Counted from the stretch's first letter, positions 23,445 to 32,082 are shown. The stretch: DNA of 43,218 bases from Desulfobacteraceae bacterium (GCA_011389745.1 JAABTQ010000027.1:1-43218); one strand, 5' to 3'. Notes: generated by a model not told the origin, from the sequence alone. Program-made: numbers and translations.

Positions 23445-24548
23445 ATGAGAGAAAAACCATTAATTCTGGTCGCAGATGATGAAGAGCGCAACATTCGATT
23501 AATTGAAGCCATGTTACTTCCAATGGGCTATGACATCGCTATTGCTCAAAACGGCCGGCAGGCATTGGAAAAGGTTAAAGAATTGTTTCCTGATGTGGTT
23601 TTGCTTGATATCATGATGCCTGGGATGGATGGTTATGAAGTGGCCAGACGGATAAGGAAAGACCAATACACCCGCATCATCCCTATTGTCATGATAACAA
23701 ATCTTGGTGATGTCAAAGACCGGGTCAATGCCTTGGAAGCAGGAGCGGACGATTTTTTAAGCAAACCTGTGGAAAAATTGGAACTGATGGCCAGAGTCGG
23801 TTCTTTGGTCAAGGTTAAGGCCTATAATGTTCATTTGCGGAATTACCAGGAAAAGCTGGAATCGGAAGTCAACCAAAGAACCGGACAGCTTAAGGCCGCT
23901 TTAAAAAAAATTAAGGAGGCTTCCCATGAAACCATTTATCGTCTTTGCAGAGCGGCGGAATACAAGGATGACAATACCGCGGGTCACATACACCGTGTGA
24001 GTAATTACGCGGCGTTACTCGCCATCAAACTTGGTCTCAGAAAAAAAACCACTGAATCAATATTGCTGGCGGCGCCCATGCATGATGTGGGCAAGATCGG
24101 GGTTCCGGATCACATATTGCAAAAACCCGGCAAGCTTACACCTGATGAATGGGTAATCATGAAAATGCACACGGTTTTTGGCAGTAAAATTCTGGAAGGT
24201 TCCCATGTGGGTTACATCAGATTTGCCGAGGTCATTGCCTTGACCCATCACGAAAAATGGGATGGTTCAGGGTACCCATTGGGACTCAAGGGTGACAAGA
24301 TTCCTCTCGTGGGAAGAATAATGGCCATGGCGGATGTATTTGATGCGCTGACTTCAAAGCGGCCCTACAAGAAAGCATTTTCTGTTGAAAAATCTTTTGA
24401 AATCATCAAACAAGGCCGTGAAAATCATTTTGATCCTGACATTGTCGATGCCTTTTTTTCAATCACCGATCAAATCCTTGATGTAAAGGAAAAGTACGCG
24501 GATGATGAAATAAATATCATACCTAAACCGAATGTGTTCGGTACTTAG
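23445..24548 (+). CDS. Receiver-HD-GYP response regulator (c-di-GMP phosphodiesterase)
   Basis: This 367-aa protein joins a receiver (residues 5-125; LVADDEE, Asp55 in VVLLDIMMPGMDG, Lys in FLSKPVE) through a coiled-coil linker (about 130-160) to an HD-GYP domain. That domain has HIHRVSNYA, the HD pair in PMHDVGKIGV (213-214), the HH in ALTHHEKWDGSGYP (268-269) and GYP at 276-278. All catalytic residues are present, so it should hydrolyse c-di-GMP when phosphorylated. A PilZ receptor gene lies elsewhere in the window (6573). The metallophosphoesterase gene starts directly after the stop codon. Confidence 0.93.
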   Translation: MREKPLILVADDEERNIRLIEAMLLPMGYDIAIAQNGRQALEKVKELFPDVVLLDIMMPGMDGYEVARRIRKDQYTRIIPIVMITNLGDVKDRVNALEAGADDFLSKPVEKLELMARVGSLVKVKAYNVHLRNYQEKLESEVNQRTGQLKAALKKIKEASHETIYRLCRAAEYKDDNTAGHIHRVSNYAALLAIKLGLRKKTTESILLAAPMHDVGKIGVPDHILQKPGKLTPDEWVIMKMHTVFGSKILEGSHVGYIRFAEVIALTHHEKWDGSGYPLGLKGDKIPLVGRIMAMADVFDALTSKRPYKKAFSVEKSFEIIKQGRENHFDPDIVDAFFSITDQILDVKEKYADDEINIIPKPNVFGT

Positions 24549-25274
24549 ATGAGATTCGCGATTATTTCCGATATCCATGGCAATATGGATGCTTTTCAAC
24601 AAGTGTTGATCGATATTAAAGAATGCTTTATCGATGCCATATTTTGTCTGGGCGATAATATCGGATACGGCCCTGAGCCTGAAGAGGTTCTCCGGGTTTT
24701 ACAGGAAAATACCATTGTGTCGGTATTGGGAAATCATGAAATGGCTTGCCTTGATTCTTCCATGCTCCATTGGTTCAATCCGGTAGCATCCGAATCCCTG
24801 AAAAAAAACATTCAAATGCTCTCTCCGGGTTCTGTAAAATTCATTGGCGGATTTAAAAAATCAATGGTGGCTCACGGCTGTCGTTTTGTCCACGGGTTTC
24901 CCCCGGATTCTCCCATCATCTATTTGTTTCAGGTTTCACAGAAAAACATTCGTCGATACATCTCTCAAATGAAAGAGCGCATTTGTTTTATCGGACATAC
25001 CCACGAATTAAGAATTATTGAATTTGACGGGGAGATATGTATTCCTGATATGCTGAAAAGGGGTGTTACCCAACTCAAAGGACAAAGCTGCTATATCGTC
25101 AATGTTGGAAGCGTTGGTCAGCCCAGAGATGGAAATAATCACGCCAAATACGTGATTTGGGATACAGATAGGGATATAATCGACGTTCGTTTTGTCCGGT
25201 ATGATATCGAAAAGGTGGTCAAAAAAATTATTGCGGCGGGTCTTCCTGTAGTTCATGCGAACAAGCTTCGGTAA
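24549..25274 (+). CDS. Metallophosphoesterase, YfcE/ApaH-like
   Basis: This 241-aa protein contains the calcineurin-like motif set: MRFAIISDIHGNMDAF (DxH), CLGDNIGYGPEPEEV (GDxxGYGP), VLGNHEMACLD (GNHE), ICFIGHTHELRI (GHTH) and VNVGSVGQPRDG. This is the YfcE/MJ0936-type phosphodiesterase family with two metals. The true substrate is unknown. It begins with no gap after the HD-GYP gene, so translation is coupled, and it is followed by the Ser/Thr kinase after 29 bp. Confidence 0.9.
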   Translation: MRFAIISDIHGNMDAFQQVLIDIKECFIDAIFCLGDNIGYGPEPEEVLRVLQENTIVSVLGNHEMACLDSSMLHWFNPVASESLKKNIQMLSPGSVKFIGGFKKSMVAHGCRFVHGFPPDSPIIYLFQVSQKNIRRYISQMKERICFIGHTHELRIIEFDGEICIPDMLKRGVTQLKGQSCYIVNVGSVGQPRDGNNHAKYVIWDTDRDIIDVRFVRYDIEKVVKKIIAAGLPVVHANKLR

Positions 25275-25303
25275 ACCGGAAAAAGTTTTCAAAGGGTTAA
25301 GTC

Positions 25304-26683
25304 ATGAAAATCGGCAGATATGAAGTTTGCGGTATGTTGGGCCGGGGTGGCATGAGCCGGGTCTACAAAGTAAAAGTGCCGGTGACCGGAAAAATTGCAG
25401 CGCTTAAATTATTATCGCCCGACCCGTTACTGGCAAAATTGATGGATACTGGTAAATTAAGGGAATTGTTTACCAGCGAGGCTGTGATCATGGCAGGTTT
25501 GCGTCATGCCAATATTGTTGATGTCTGGGATTTTGATGAAGCCGACGAAAAACTTTTCTATATTATGGATTACTACTGTAATAATCTGGGTACCATGATC
25601 GGCGAAACATATCGTACCGAACAATCTTCAAGAGTGATCCGCCTTGATAAGGCAATACACTATATACGCCAGATACTTGCCGGACTTGCCAGGCTCCACC
25701 ACGCCGGGATCATTCATCGCGATATCAAACCGTTTAACATTCTGGTTACGGAACAAGACACTGTAAAAATCAGTGACTTCGGTCTTTCCAAGCTACGGGG
25801 TGAAATATTTGAAGGTCCCCGGAATCTGAATGTAGGGTCTCCTTGTTATGCTGCCCCGGAACAGGAGAAAAACCCGGATGACGTTGATTTCAGCGCGGAT
25901 ATCTATCCTGTTGGTGTGATGCTTTACAGAATGCTTACCGGAGAACTTCCCCCTGAGGACCGAACTTTGATGAAAATACCGAGTCGTTTTAACCCCGATC
26001 TGGATGAAAACTGGGATCAATTTATCATTAATGCCTTGAATACGGACAGGTTTCAACGTTTTTCAGGGGCAAATAAAATGGCCGAAAACCTTGAATACCT
26101 GGCAGATCTGTGGCATAAAAAAAAGGAAAAGGTATGTAAAATTACCAGCCCGGATTATTTCACACAAAGCGGTGCTAATTCTTCAGAAAGGGTTTCCAGG
26201 GTTCGGAGGTTCGAAAGTGTAAAGGTGTGTCCTTCCCGTGCCCAAAATATTTTTGGCCTGGATAATCTCTGGCGGCCCCTGCAATATGCAGGTAACGATT
26301 TTACAGACCATCAGGACGGTACGGTCACGGATAAAACCACGGGCCTCATTTGGCAGCAATCGGGTTGCCCTTATCCGTTAACCTGGCATGAGGCGAAAAA
26401 ATACATAGACAAACTAAACGAGGACAGATTTGCCGGTCATCAATGCTGGAAATTTCCCACCATAAACGAACTATTGTCCCTGTTGACTCAGACACCCCAT
26501 GGTGAGGCTTTTTGCATTCAGCCGCTTTTTGACCAAACCCAGAAATGGCTCTGGAGTTGTGATCTTCGTTCTTTCATGGCTGCCTGGTATGTCAGCGTGG
26601 AGCTGGGGTTTGTCGCCCGGCATGATTTTACCGGTTATTATTTTGTAAGAGGGGTTTGCAGGGGAGATGTGTTACGGAGGTGA
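25304..26683 (+). CDS. Ser/Thr protein kinase with C-terminal DUF1566 (Lcl-like) domain
   Basis: This 459-aa protein starts with a Hanks-type kinase: GRGGMSRVYKV glycine loop, Lys35 (IAALKLL), HRDIKPFNIL catalytic loop (138-140 HRD), DFG 158-160 and a CYAAPEQEKN APE motif. The kinase ends at about residue 270. After a linker, residues about 325-459 match the DUF1566/Lcl C-terminal pattern (DGTVTDKTTGLIWQQSG, WHEAKKYIDKLN, WKFPTINELLSLL, FVRGVCRG), a domain typical of surface or sensory proteins. There is no transmembrane segment between them, so both parts would be cytoplasmic. It lies next to a metallophosphoesterase and two receivers. Confidence 0.9.
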   Translation: MKIGRYEVCGMLGRGGMSRVYKVKVPVTGKIAALKLLSPDPLLAKLMDTGKLRELFTSEAVIMAGLRHANIVDVWDFDEADEKLFYIMDYYCNNLGTMIGETYRTEQSSRVIRLDKAIHYIRQILAGLARLHHAGIIHRDIKPFNILVTEQDTVKISDFGLSKLRGEIFEGPRNLNVGSPCYAAPEQEKNPDDVDFSADIYPVGVMLYRMLTGELPPEDRTLMKIPSRFNPDLDENWDQFIINALNTDRFQRFSGANKMAENLEYLADLWHKKKEKVCKITSPDYFTQSGANSSERVSRVRRFESVKVCPSRAQNIFGLDNLWRPLQYAGNDFTDHQDGTVTDKTTGLIWQQSGCPYPLTWHEAKKYIDKLNEDRFAGHQCWKFPTINELLSLLTQTPHGEAFCIQPLFDQTQKWLWSCDLRSFMAAWYVSVELGFVARHDFTGYYFVRGVCRGDVLRR

Positions 26684-26686
26684 ATT

Positions 26687-27121
26687 GTGATGGTTGGAAA
26701 GATGATTGAACAATTGAAAGTAGGGGATGCAGCCGAATTCGGCAAAACAATATCCGAATCCGATATTTATCTTTATGCGGGTATTACCGGCGATTTTAAC
26801 CCGGCCCATGTCAATGAATCCTATGCGGAAAACACTTTTTTTAAGACCCGAATCGCTCATGGAATGCTTTCAGCCGGATTAATTTCAGCGGTATTGGCCA
26901 ATCAATTGCCCGGCCCGGGAACCATATATTTGAAACAAGACCTCAGGTTTCTGGCCCCTGTACGTATGGGAGACACCATAACGGCCCGTGTGGAAATCAC
27001 TGAATTGATACATGAGAAAAATCGTGTGCGCCTGAAAACGGTTTGTTCAAATCAGGAGGGTGTCACTGTCCTGGAGGGTGAAGCATTGGTGAGTGCTCCA
27101 AAAGCGGCTAAAGGGCGATAA
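26687..27121 (+). CDS. phaJ: MaoC-like (R)-specific enoyl-CoA hydratase, PhaJ-type
   Basis: This protein of about 144 aa has the hot-dog hydratase-2 motif AGITGDFNPAHVNESYA, in which Asp36 and His41 are the catalytic pair, followed by RIAHGMLSAGLISAVLA. PhaJ makes (R)-3-hydroxyacyl-CoA from trans-2-enoyl-CoA for PHA synthase, and the PHA locus begins 470 bp downstream. Family members also act in other fatty-acid pathways, so the PHA role is inferred from position. GGAGGTGA lies 6 nt before GTG (26687) and 9 nt before ATG (26690); either could start it. It follows the kinase gene by 3 bp. Confidence 0.85.
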   Translation: MMVGKMIEQLKVGDAAEFGKTISESDIYLYAGITGDFNPAHVNESYAENTFFKTRIAHGMLSAGLISAVLANQLPGPGTIYLKQDLRFLAPVRMGDTITARVEITELIHEKNRVRLKTVCSNQEGVTVLEGEALVSAPKAAKGR

Positions 27122-27280
27122 TTAAAGAATATTGGACTGTAGTGTAATGTTGGCCTTCCGAGAATGATAGTCTTAATGCCTCGTCCGAACCTTTTAAATA
27201 GTGCTTGACCGAAAAGTCCATAATTCCCTTTCCCAGCGGGGCAGGGTCAGCTTTCCCTCCCCCAGCCCCTCCCAGTGGGC

Positions 27281-27549
27281 TGATCTTATACACACTTGAC
27301 ACATGGGGTACTGTATCATGCTGAATTTATAATTATTTTATGATTAATATATTCGTTTGGTGATCAAATTTTTTAGGACTACATGTTCCAATTTGCCGTC
27401 ATTCCGGGCGCAGCGAAGCGGAGACCCGGAATCCAGTCAGCCGCTGAAACCCCCTGGATTCCTGCTTTCGCAGGAATGACGAAAAAAACTCGATCATCAA
27501 GATTCAAGCAGTTAAAAATGCCCCCTGTGTCATGTATGTGCAAAGATCA
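27281..27549. mobile_element. Nested MITE-like insertion with ~28-bp terminal inverted repeats
   Basis: The left end TGATCTTATACACACTTGAC (continuing ACATGGGG to 27308) and the reverse complement of the right end (TGATCTTTGCACATACATGA, continuing CACAGGGG) agree at most positions. The 269-bp element has no ORF. It contains another dispersed palindromic repeat (27397-27481) and sits inside family B copy 2, giving three nested layers. Confidence 0.75.
27397..27481. repeat. Dispersed palindromic repeat family D
   Basis: CGTCATTCC (27397-27405) and GGAATGACG (27473-27481) are perfect inverted ends, and between them GACCCGGAATCCAG faces CTGGATTCCTGCTTTCGCAG. This is the 'cgtcattccggcgaaagcaggaatcc' type of repeat common in many proteobacterial genomes. 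It lies inside the nested insertion at 27281-27549. Confidence 0.8.
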
Positions 27550-27591
27550 TCCCACTGGGAGGGGAGTTTTTGTTCAGGCACTATATAATAA

Positions 27592-27855
27592 CTATTCCTT
27601 GGGGATAAAAACTTCTTCCATTTTGGTAAAACTTTCATCTACCGCTTTTTTGAAATCATCCCGGGATTTTTTGTAAAACCCGAGCACATCATTCATGGCC
27701 TTTTTGTTTTCTTCGGGTACCATCGGCATCTGTTTGATAAAACTGTCGACCATGTTTTCGGTCTGTTCGAAGACCATATTCATAGCATGGTAAGAATTTT
27801 CAAAAAGACTTTTTTGAAAATTGATCATTTGTTTGCCCATTTTTTGCATTTCCAT
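27592..27855 (-). CDS. Phasin-like granule protein
   Basis: This 87-aa helical protein opens MGKQMINFQKSLFENSYHAM and ends KSRDDFKKAVDESFTKMEEVF. It has the same layout as the two small proteins at 35148 and 35470 (IIDFQK[A/T]TFDN and KKARSDFKNTVDGNFKK). Phasins coat PHA granules, and these sit in a PHA synthase locus. It has no signal peptide or Cys. AGGAGG lies upstream of the ATG, and farther upstream is a promoter with the TGCAGTGCACAAA motif (27948-27999) shared with the other phasin unit, implying common control by PhaR. Confidence 0.8.
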   Translation of the reverse strand: MEMQKMGKQMINFQKSLFENSYHAMNMVFEQTENMVDSFIKQMPMVPEENKKAMNDVLGFYKKSRDDFKKAVDESFTKMEEVFIPKE

Positions 27856-27947
27856 AATTTTATCCTCCCGATAAAATAGTTATTATGTTTAAATGAATTG
27901 ACCTCAATGCCTTTTGATGATTGTTCTATTATAATTTGAAAAAATGA

Positions 27948-27999
27948 ATTTTAATTGGAAACATATGGTTTGTCAAGATTAAATGATGCAGTGCACAAA
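27948..27999 (-). promoter_or_regulatory. Phasin promoter with putative PhaR operator
   Basis: On the minus strand the -35 box TTGACA (27971-27976) and -10 box TAAAAT (27948-27953) are 17 nt apart. The motif TGCAGTGCACAAA (27987-27999, plus-strand reading; TTTGTGCACTGCA on the minus strand) lies 10 nt upstream of the -35 box. The same motif occurs at the same place before the second phasin unit (35832-35844). TGC-rich palindromic sites are the known type of PhaR target. Confidence 0.7.
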
Positions 28000-28036
28000 T
28001 AAATTTTTTCATTTTATTTAAAAGTAATTTTTCAAA

Positions 28037-28694
28037 TGAGTGTGTGAATAAAAAGTCTATTATTTCCTTCACATTTTTCGATATCTCCAATAAGGAGGGA
28101 AGTTTTCGTTCATGCACAAATTAGATTCTTGATATTGAAAAAAAAGTTTACTATAGTGCCTGAATGAAAAGTCCATAATTCCCTCTCCCATCGGGGGAGG
28201 GTCAGGGTGGGGTAATAATATCAGTAACTTATCTTTCCCTCCCCCAGCCCCTCCTTCTGGGAGTGGAGTTTTCGTTCAAGCACCACTATAACCGATAAGT
28301 AACAAGACTTCAGTGTTCGAGTGTTCAGGAAGGAAAGATTCATAGTCGGCCATTCATTTTGTACCAATAAAATGGAGTTCGCACTCCTTATGAAAAGTGG
28401 CGGTCACGGCCTCCTCACCATGACGGTCGGGGGGTAAAAAGACATGTTGTGCCGGGAACAAGAGATTCTTCGTCGGCCATAGGTTTTGTGCCGGATGATA
28501 AAGCGTATTGCCGGCCTCCTCAGAATGACATTGGCAAAGGTGTCATTCTGAGGGAGCGATCGGAGTGTTTGTCATTCTGAGGGAGCGAAGCGACCGAAGA
28601 ATCTCCTGATCCAGGTTGGCAGTGAACACTAAAACCATTTTACGATAATCAGCGACGAAAAATAACATCTGCAAATAAGGGAGATTTAAAATAG
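28037..28694. repeat. Non-coding block of dispersed repeats upstream of phaE
   Basis: No gene is seen. The block contains a degraded family B element (28037-28118: TGAATAAAAAGTCTATTATT ... GGGAAGTTTTCGTTCATGCAC) and a fuller family B copy 3 (28154-28288, TAGTGCCTG to GCACCACTA). A short heptamer trace lies near 28311. From 28505 to 28612 there are three partial units of family C: one inverted (CCTCAGAATGACA), then two direct copies of TGTCATTCTGAGGGAGCGA. The phaE promoter must lie within or downstream of these repeats; I cannot identify it. Confidence 0.7.
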
Positions 28695-29609
28695 ATGGAA
28701 CAGCAACCGGACCAGAATCAAGAAAAAGAAGCCATGGATATGACCAAAATGTTCAGTATGTGGCTGAAGGCGACCATAAATTTTTGGGAAAATATGCCTC
28801 GGATGAAACCGGATGAAAGTGCAATGTTCAATTTATTTACAAACCAGCCAAAAGGTACGCCTCACCAGGCGCAACAAACATGGGATCGGGGGACTAAAAT
28901 TGCCGGCGCTCTTGTATCCATGCTCAGTGAGCCTGAAAATCTGGATGCCATGTTCAAGGCAACCGATGCTGTTCCCGAATTTATCATGAAAATTTCGCAG
29001 CAGGTTTGGGAGGGATATTTCGAGGCCCAGAAAAATTGGACTGAACGCGCGGTCAGAATAGGTAAGCATGAAAAAGCTTACAATTTTGATGATCTGGATC
29101 AGGAGACCTTTAAAACGTTACGGGACATTTACGAGAAGGAATTTCAGCGCTATTTTTATATTCCGCAAATCGGATTGACGCGATTTTACCAGGAAAGGGC
29201 CAACACGGCCATTGATAAGTATAATATTTTTCAAACTGCATTAAGCGAATTTATTTACATGTTTTATGTCCCCATGGAAAAATCCGCGATGGTCATGCAG
29301 GAAAAAATCAAGGATATGGTGGAAAAGGGTGAAATCAGCGATAACTACAAAGAGTATTATTCCATGTGGATCAAGATACTGGAAGGCCACTATATGAAGC
29401 TATTGCAATCGCCGGAATACACTCAGGTGATGAACAAAACTATTCATTCACTTGTTGCATATCGAAGTGCCCGTGATGAAATGATGTACGATATCCTTAA
29501 AAATTTGCCTATCCCCACAAATCGTGAAATGGATGAGCTTTACAAGGAATTTTATGAGCTGAAAAAAAAGGTGAGGGAGCTTTCCAGGAAGGTTGAAGAA
29601 CAAAAGTAA
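28695..29609 (+). CDS. phaE: Class III PHA synthase subunit PhaE
   Basis: This 304-aa helical protein matches PhaE in length class and position directly upstream of phaC. Recognisable parts are MFSMWLKATINFWENM at the start, RYFYIPQIGLTRFYQER (the PhaE PxxGxxR/YF region) and a C-terminal coiled coil (DELYKEFYELKKKVRELSRK). PhaE is non-catalytic and needed for PhaC activity and oligomerisation. GGGAG lies about 12 nt before the ATG, which is further than usual. phaC follows after 47 bp with its own AAGGAGG. Confidence 0.9.
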   Translation: MEQQPDQNQEKEAMDMTKMFSMWLKATINFWENMPRMKPDESAMFNLFTNQPKGTPHQAQQTWDRGTKIAGALVSMLSEPENLDAMFKATDAVPEFIMKISQQVWEGYFEAQKNWTERAVRIGKHEKAYNFDDLDQETFKTLRDIYEKEFQRYFYIPQIGLTRFYQERANTAIDKYNIFQTALSEFIYMFYVPMEKSAMVMQEKIKDMVEKGEISDNYKEYYSMWIKILEGHYMKLLQSPEYTQVMNKTIHSLVAYRSARDEMMYDILKNLPIPTNREMDELYKEFYELKKKVRELSRKVEEQK

Positions 29610-29656
29610 ACGCCGAAAACTCAACTTAAAGGCTTTGGGGTAAAGGAGGAAAGCTT

Positions 29657-30862
29657 ATGAGCCAGACAAAAATCCCAGTGGATTTAATACTAAACCGGTT
29701 GGCGGAAAGTACCGAGGAGGTCAAGGAAAAAGTTCAAAGGGCTTCGGAAGTATTATTGGGGTCTTTGGAAACCGACATTTCCCAGACCCCCCATGAAATA
29801 GTTTATCAGGAAGACCGGGTTAAAGTAAAATATTACAGACCTGAAAAAATCAAACACAAAATTCCTCTGCTGGTGGTCTATGCTTTGATCAACCGTGAAA
29901 CCATGCTGGATTTGCAGCCTGGAAGAAGTGTGATCCGGAATTTTCTGGAAAGCGGTTTGGAAGTTTATATGATTGATTGGGGTTATCCCAAGCGAAAGGA
30001 TCAGTTTGTTACCATAGATGACCATGTCAATGGCTACATGGATAACATCATTGATTTCGTCAGGAAAAAACATAATTTGAGCAAGATTAACCTGATGGGA
30101 ATATGCATGGGCGGGAGTTTTTGTGTCATGTACTCAGCTCTGCACCCGGAAAAAATTAAAAACCTGGTCACCACGGTTACCCCTACCAATTTCGACACGG
30201 ATAAGGGGTTGCTTCATATCTGGATGAAAAACACATTGGCTGAAGAGATGGGTCCAACCTATGGAAATATGCCGGCGGACATTATGAACCTGGGGTTTCT
30301 TCTCTTAAACCCCGCACGCCTGATTATTGATAAATACATAGGCTTTTTTGAAAATATGGATAACAAAAAGTTTGTGGAAAATTTTGTTCGGATGGAAAAG
30401 TGGATATTTGACAGCCCGGATGTACCCGCAGCAACATTCAAACAGTTTATCGAAGACTGCTATAAGAAAAACCTTCTTATTCAAAGCAAACTTGAACTCA
30501 ACGGAAAGCGTGTGGATTTGAAAAAAATTACCATGCCGCTTTTAAATTTTTACGGAAAATATGACCATCTGGTTCCACCGGAGGCTTGTAACCTGTTGAC
30601 CCAAAAGGTTGGAAGTCAGGATACCGAGGATATCTGTTTGGATACCGGCCATATCGGTATTTATGTCAGTTCGAAGTGTCAAAAGGAATTCACTCCCAAA
30701 ATTTCAAAATGGCTCAAGCAAAGAGAGGGGGACGAAATCACTGAGCCTGCCACCAAAACCCAACCCAAGAAAAAAAAAAGTACTAAAAGTCATCGGAAAA
30801 ATTCCAGGCAAACACCAAAAAAGAGGCTATCCATCAATAAGGGTCAAGGAGAGAAGAGATGA
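29657..30862 (+). CDS. phaC: Class III PHA synthase subunit PhaC with extra basic tail
   Basis: This 401-aa alpha/beta-hydrolase has the synthase lipase-like box GICMGGSF with nucleophile Cys150, Asp303 (NFYGKYDHLVPP) and His332 (LDTGHIGIYVS). These are within one residue of the positions I recall for the Allochromatium class III enzyme. Other signatures are YMIDWGYPKRKD and FVENFVRMEKWIFDSPD. It polymerises (R)-3-hydroxyacyl-CoA to polyester at the granule surface. Classic class III PhaC is about 355 residues; here a Lys/Arg-rich tail of some 45 residues (KKKKSTKSHRKNSRQTPKKR within it) is added. Its stop overlaps the start of the double-GAF gene (ATGA). Confidence 0.95.
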   Translation: MSQTKIPVDLILNRLAESTEEVKEKVQRASEVLLGSLETDISQTPHEIVYQEDRVKVKYYRPEKIKHKIPLLVVYALINRETMLDLQPGRSVIRNFLESGLEVYMIDWGYPKRKDQFVTIDDHVNGYMDNIIDFVRKKHNLSKINLMGICMGGSFCVMYSALHPEKIKNLVTTVTPTNFDTDKGLLHIWMKNTLAEEMGPTYGNMPADIMNLGFLLLNPARLIIDKYIGFFENMDNKKFVENFVRMEKWIFDSPDVPAATFKQFIEDCYKKNLLIQSKLELNGKRVDLKKITMPLLNFYGKYDHLVPPEACNLLTQKVGSQDTEDICLDTGHIGIYVSSKCQKEFTPKISKWLKQREGDEITEPATKTQPKKKKSTKSHRKNSRQTPKKRLSINKGQGEKR

Positions 30863-31905
30863 GCAAATCAAAAAACTATTTTAAGACCATCTGCAATGTA
30901 AGCAAGACCTTCGGGACCACTTACGATAAGGAAAAACTTTTGGATGTCATCGTCGACAGCGCCATCGATATTATGGATGGCAAAGCTGTTTGCTTGTTTC
31001 TGGAAGATGAACGCAAAAACGTTTTTGTCCCGGTGACGCAAAAAGGTCTTTCTGAAAACTATCTTCACGCTGAACCCAGTCAGGCTAAAATAGGTGTGGA
31101 AGATATTCTCACAGGTGGTCATATCGCCATTTATGATGCCGTTTCTGATCCTCGTGTGGAAAATCACGAAGCCAAAAAAGCCGAAGGTATAGCTTCAATT
31201 CTTGTGGTACCTATTCGTGTCAGGGAAAAAGCCATTGGAATTTTATCTCTTTATACGTCAGACCCGCGCAAGTTTAAGGAGGATGAAATTGATTTTCTGG
31301 GAGCATTAGCGGAGCAGGCGGGTATGGCCATCAGCAATGCCCGCCTTGTTGATCGTATGCGCATGAATACCGAATTTTTTCATGATTTAGCGGTCAATAT
31401 TAATTCTACCCTGGATGTCAAAAAAATACTCCAGATAATGTCCGCGGATATTGCCGAGATATTAGGGGTTAAAGGTATTACGATCCGTCTTGTGAACGAA
31501 GAATCCGGCACTCTTATGCTTGTGACAAATTTTGGCCTGAGTAAAAAATACCTGGACAAGGGTCCCTTTTACTATGACAAGACCACTCTGGAGGCTCTGA
31601 AAAAAAGGCCGGTGGTTACAAAGGATGTTGCCGTTGATGAAAACGTGCAATATCGAAAAGAGAAAATGGAGGAAGGAATCGTTTCCATACTCGCCGTACC
31701 TATTCATGCCAGAGATGATGTGATCGGTGTGTTGAAACTTTATTCGGATGTTCCCAGGGAATTTACCGAGGACGATATTATGCTGGTGACTGCCATGGCC
31801 CACCAGGGGGGGCTGGCTATCCAGAATGCTTCCATGTATATACGTCTTCAGGAAGACAAAAAAAGTCTCGAAGAGGACGTATGGAGCCATAGGATGTGGT
31901 TTTGA
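30859..31905 (+). CDS. Double GAF-domain protein
   Basis: This 348-aa protein contains two GAF domains, at about 20-165 and 185-335, each closing with the typical strand-helix pattern (ILVVPIRVREKAIGILSLYT ... and ILAVPIHARDDVIGVLKLYS ...). No kinase, cyclase or DNA-binding domain follows; it ends with a short helix and SHRMWF. It should therefore be a soluble sensor or scaffold whose ligand is unknown. The 4-nt ATGA overlap with phaC indicates translational coupling, so a role in controlling PHA synthesis is plausible but inferred. Confidence 0.85.
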   Translation: MSKSKNYFKTICNVSKTFGTTYDKEKLLDVIVDSAIDIMDGKAVCLFLEDERKNVFVPVTQKGLSENYLHAEPSQAKIGVEDILTGGHIAIYDAVSDPRVENHEAKKAEGIASILVVPIRVREKAIGILSLYTSDPRKFKEDEIDFLGALAEQAGMAISNARLVDRMRMNTEFFHDLAVNINSTLDVKKILQIMSADIAEILGVKGITIRLVNEESGTLMLVTNFGLSKKYLDKGPFYYDKTTLEALKKRPVVTKDVAVDENVQYRKEKMEEGIVSILAVPIHARDDVIGVLKLYSDVPREFTEDDIMLVTAMAHQGGLAIQNASMYIRLQEDKKSLEEDVWSHRMWF

Positions 31906-31963
31906 TCGGAAAGCAGAGTTGTGCCCATAGGTCAGTTTAAATGCCTTTGAATAGCATTTTCCT

Positions 31964-32082
31964 GTCATTCTGAGGGAGCGGCTTTCAGTGGTTTAATGAT
32001 TACCCTGGCGAACGAAGAATCTATCCCTCCACTTGTGCTGATGATCATGTATTGGAAATGAAAGATTCTTCGTCGGGCGGGA
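31964..32082. repeat. Dispersed repeat family C
   Basis: TGTCATTCTGAGGGAGCGG at the left and GAAAGATTCTTCGTCGGGC at the right belong to the repeat seen at 28505-28612 (there with AGCGAAGCGACCGAAGAATC). An inner GAACGAAGAATCT faces AGATTCTTCG, giving an inverted structure. It lies in the gap between the convergent GAF and SDR genes and may serve as a transcription barrier. Confidence 0.65.

Larger units (their letters stand above)
27199..27583. repeat. Repeat family B copy 2, interrupted by an insertion
   Basis: The left end TAGTGCTTG (27199-27207) and right end CAGGCACTA (27575-27583) belong to one family B element. Its middle is split at 27280/27550 by a 269-bp insertion. The flanking words TCCCAGTGGG (27270-27279) and TCCCACTGGG (27550-27559) look like a target duplication with one mismatch, although this part of the repeat is itself palindromic. 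Confidence 0.75.

Noticed and set aside
27383-27676. 97-codon plus-strand frame
   Set aside because: It is composed of family D and B repeats and runs into the antisense of a phasin gene.
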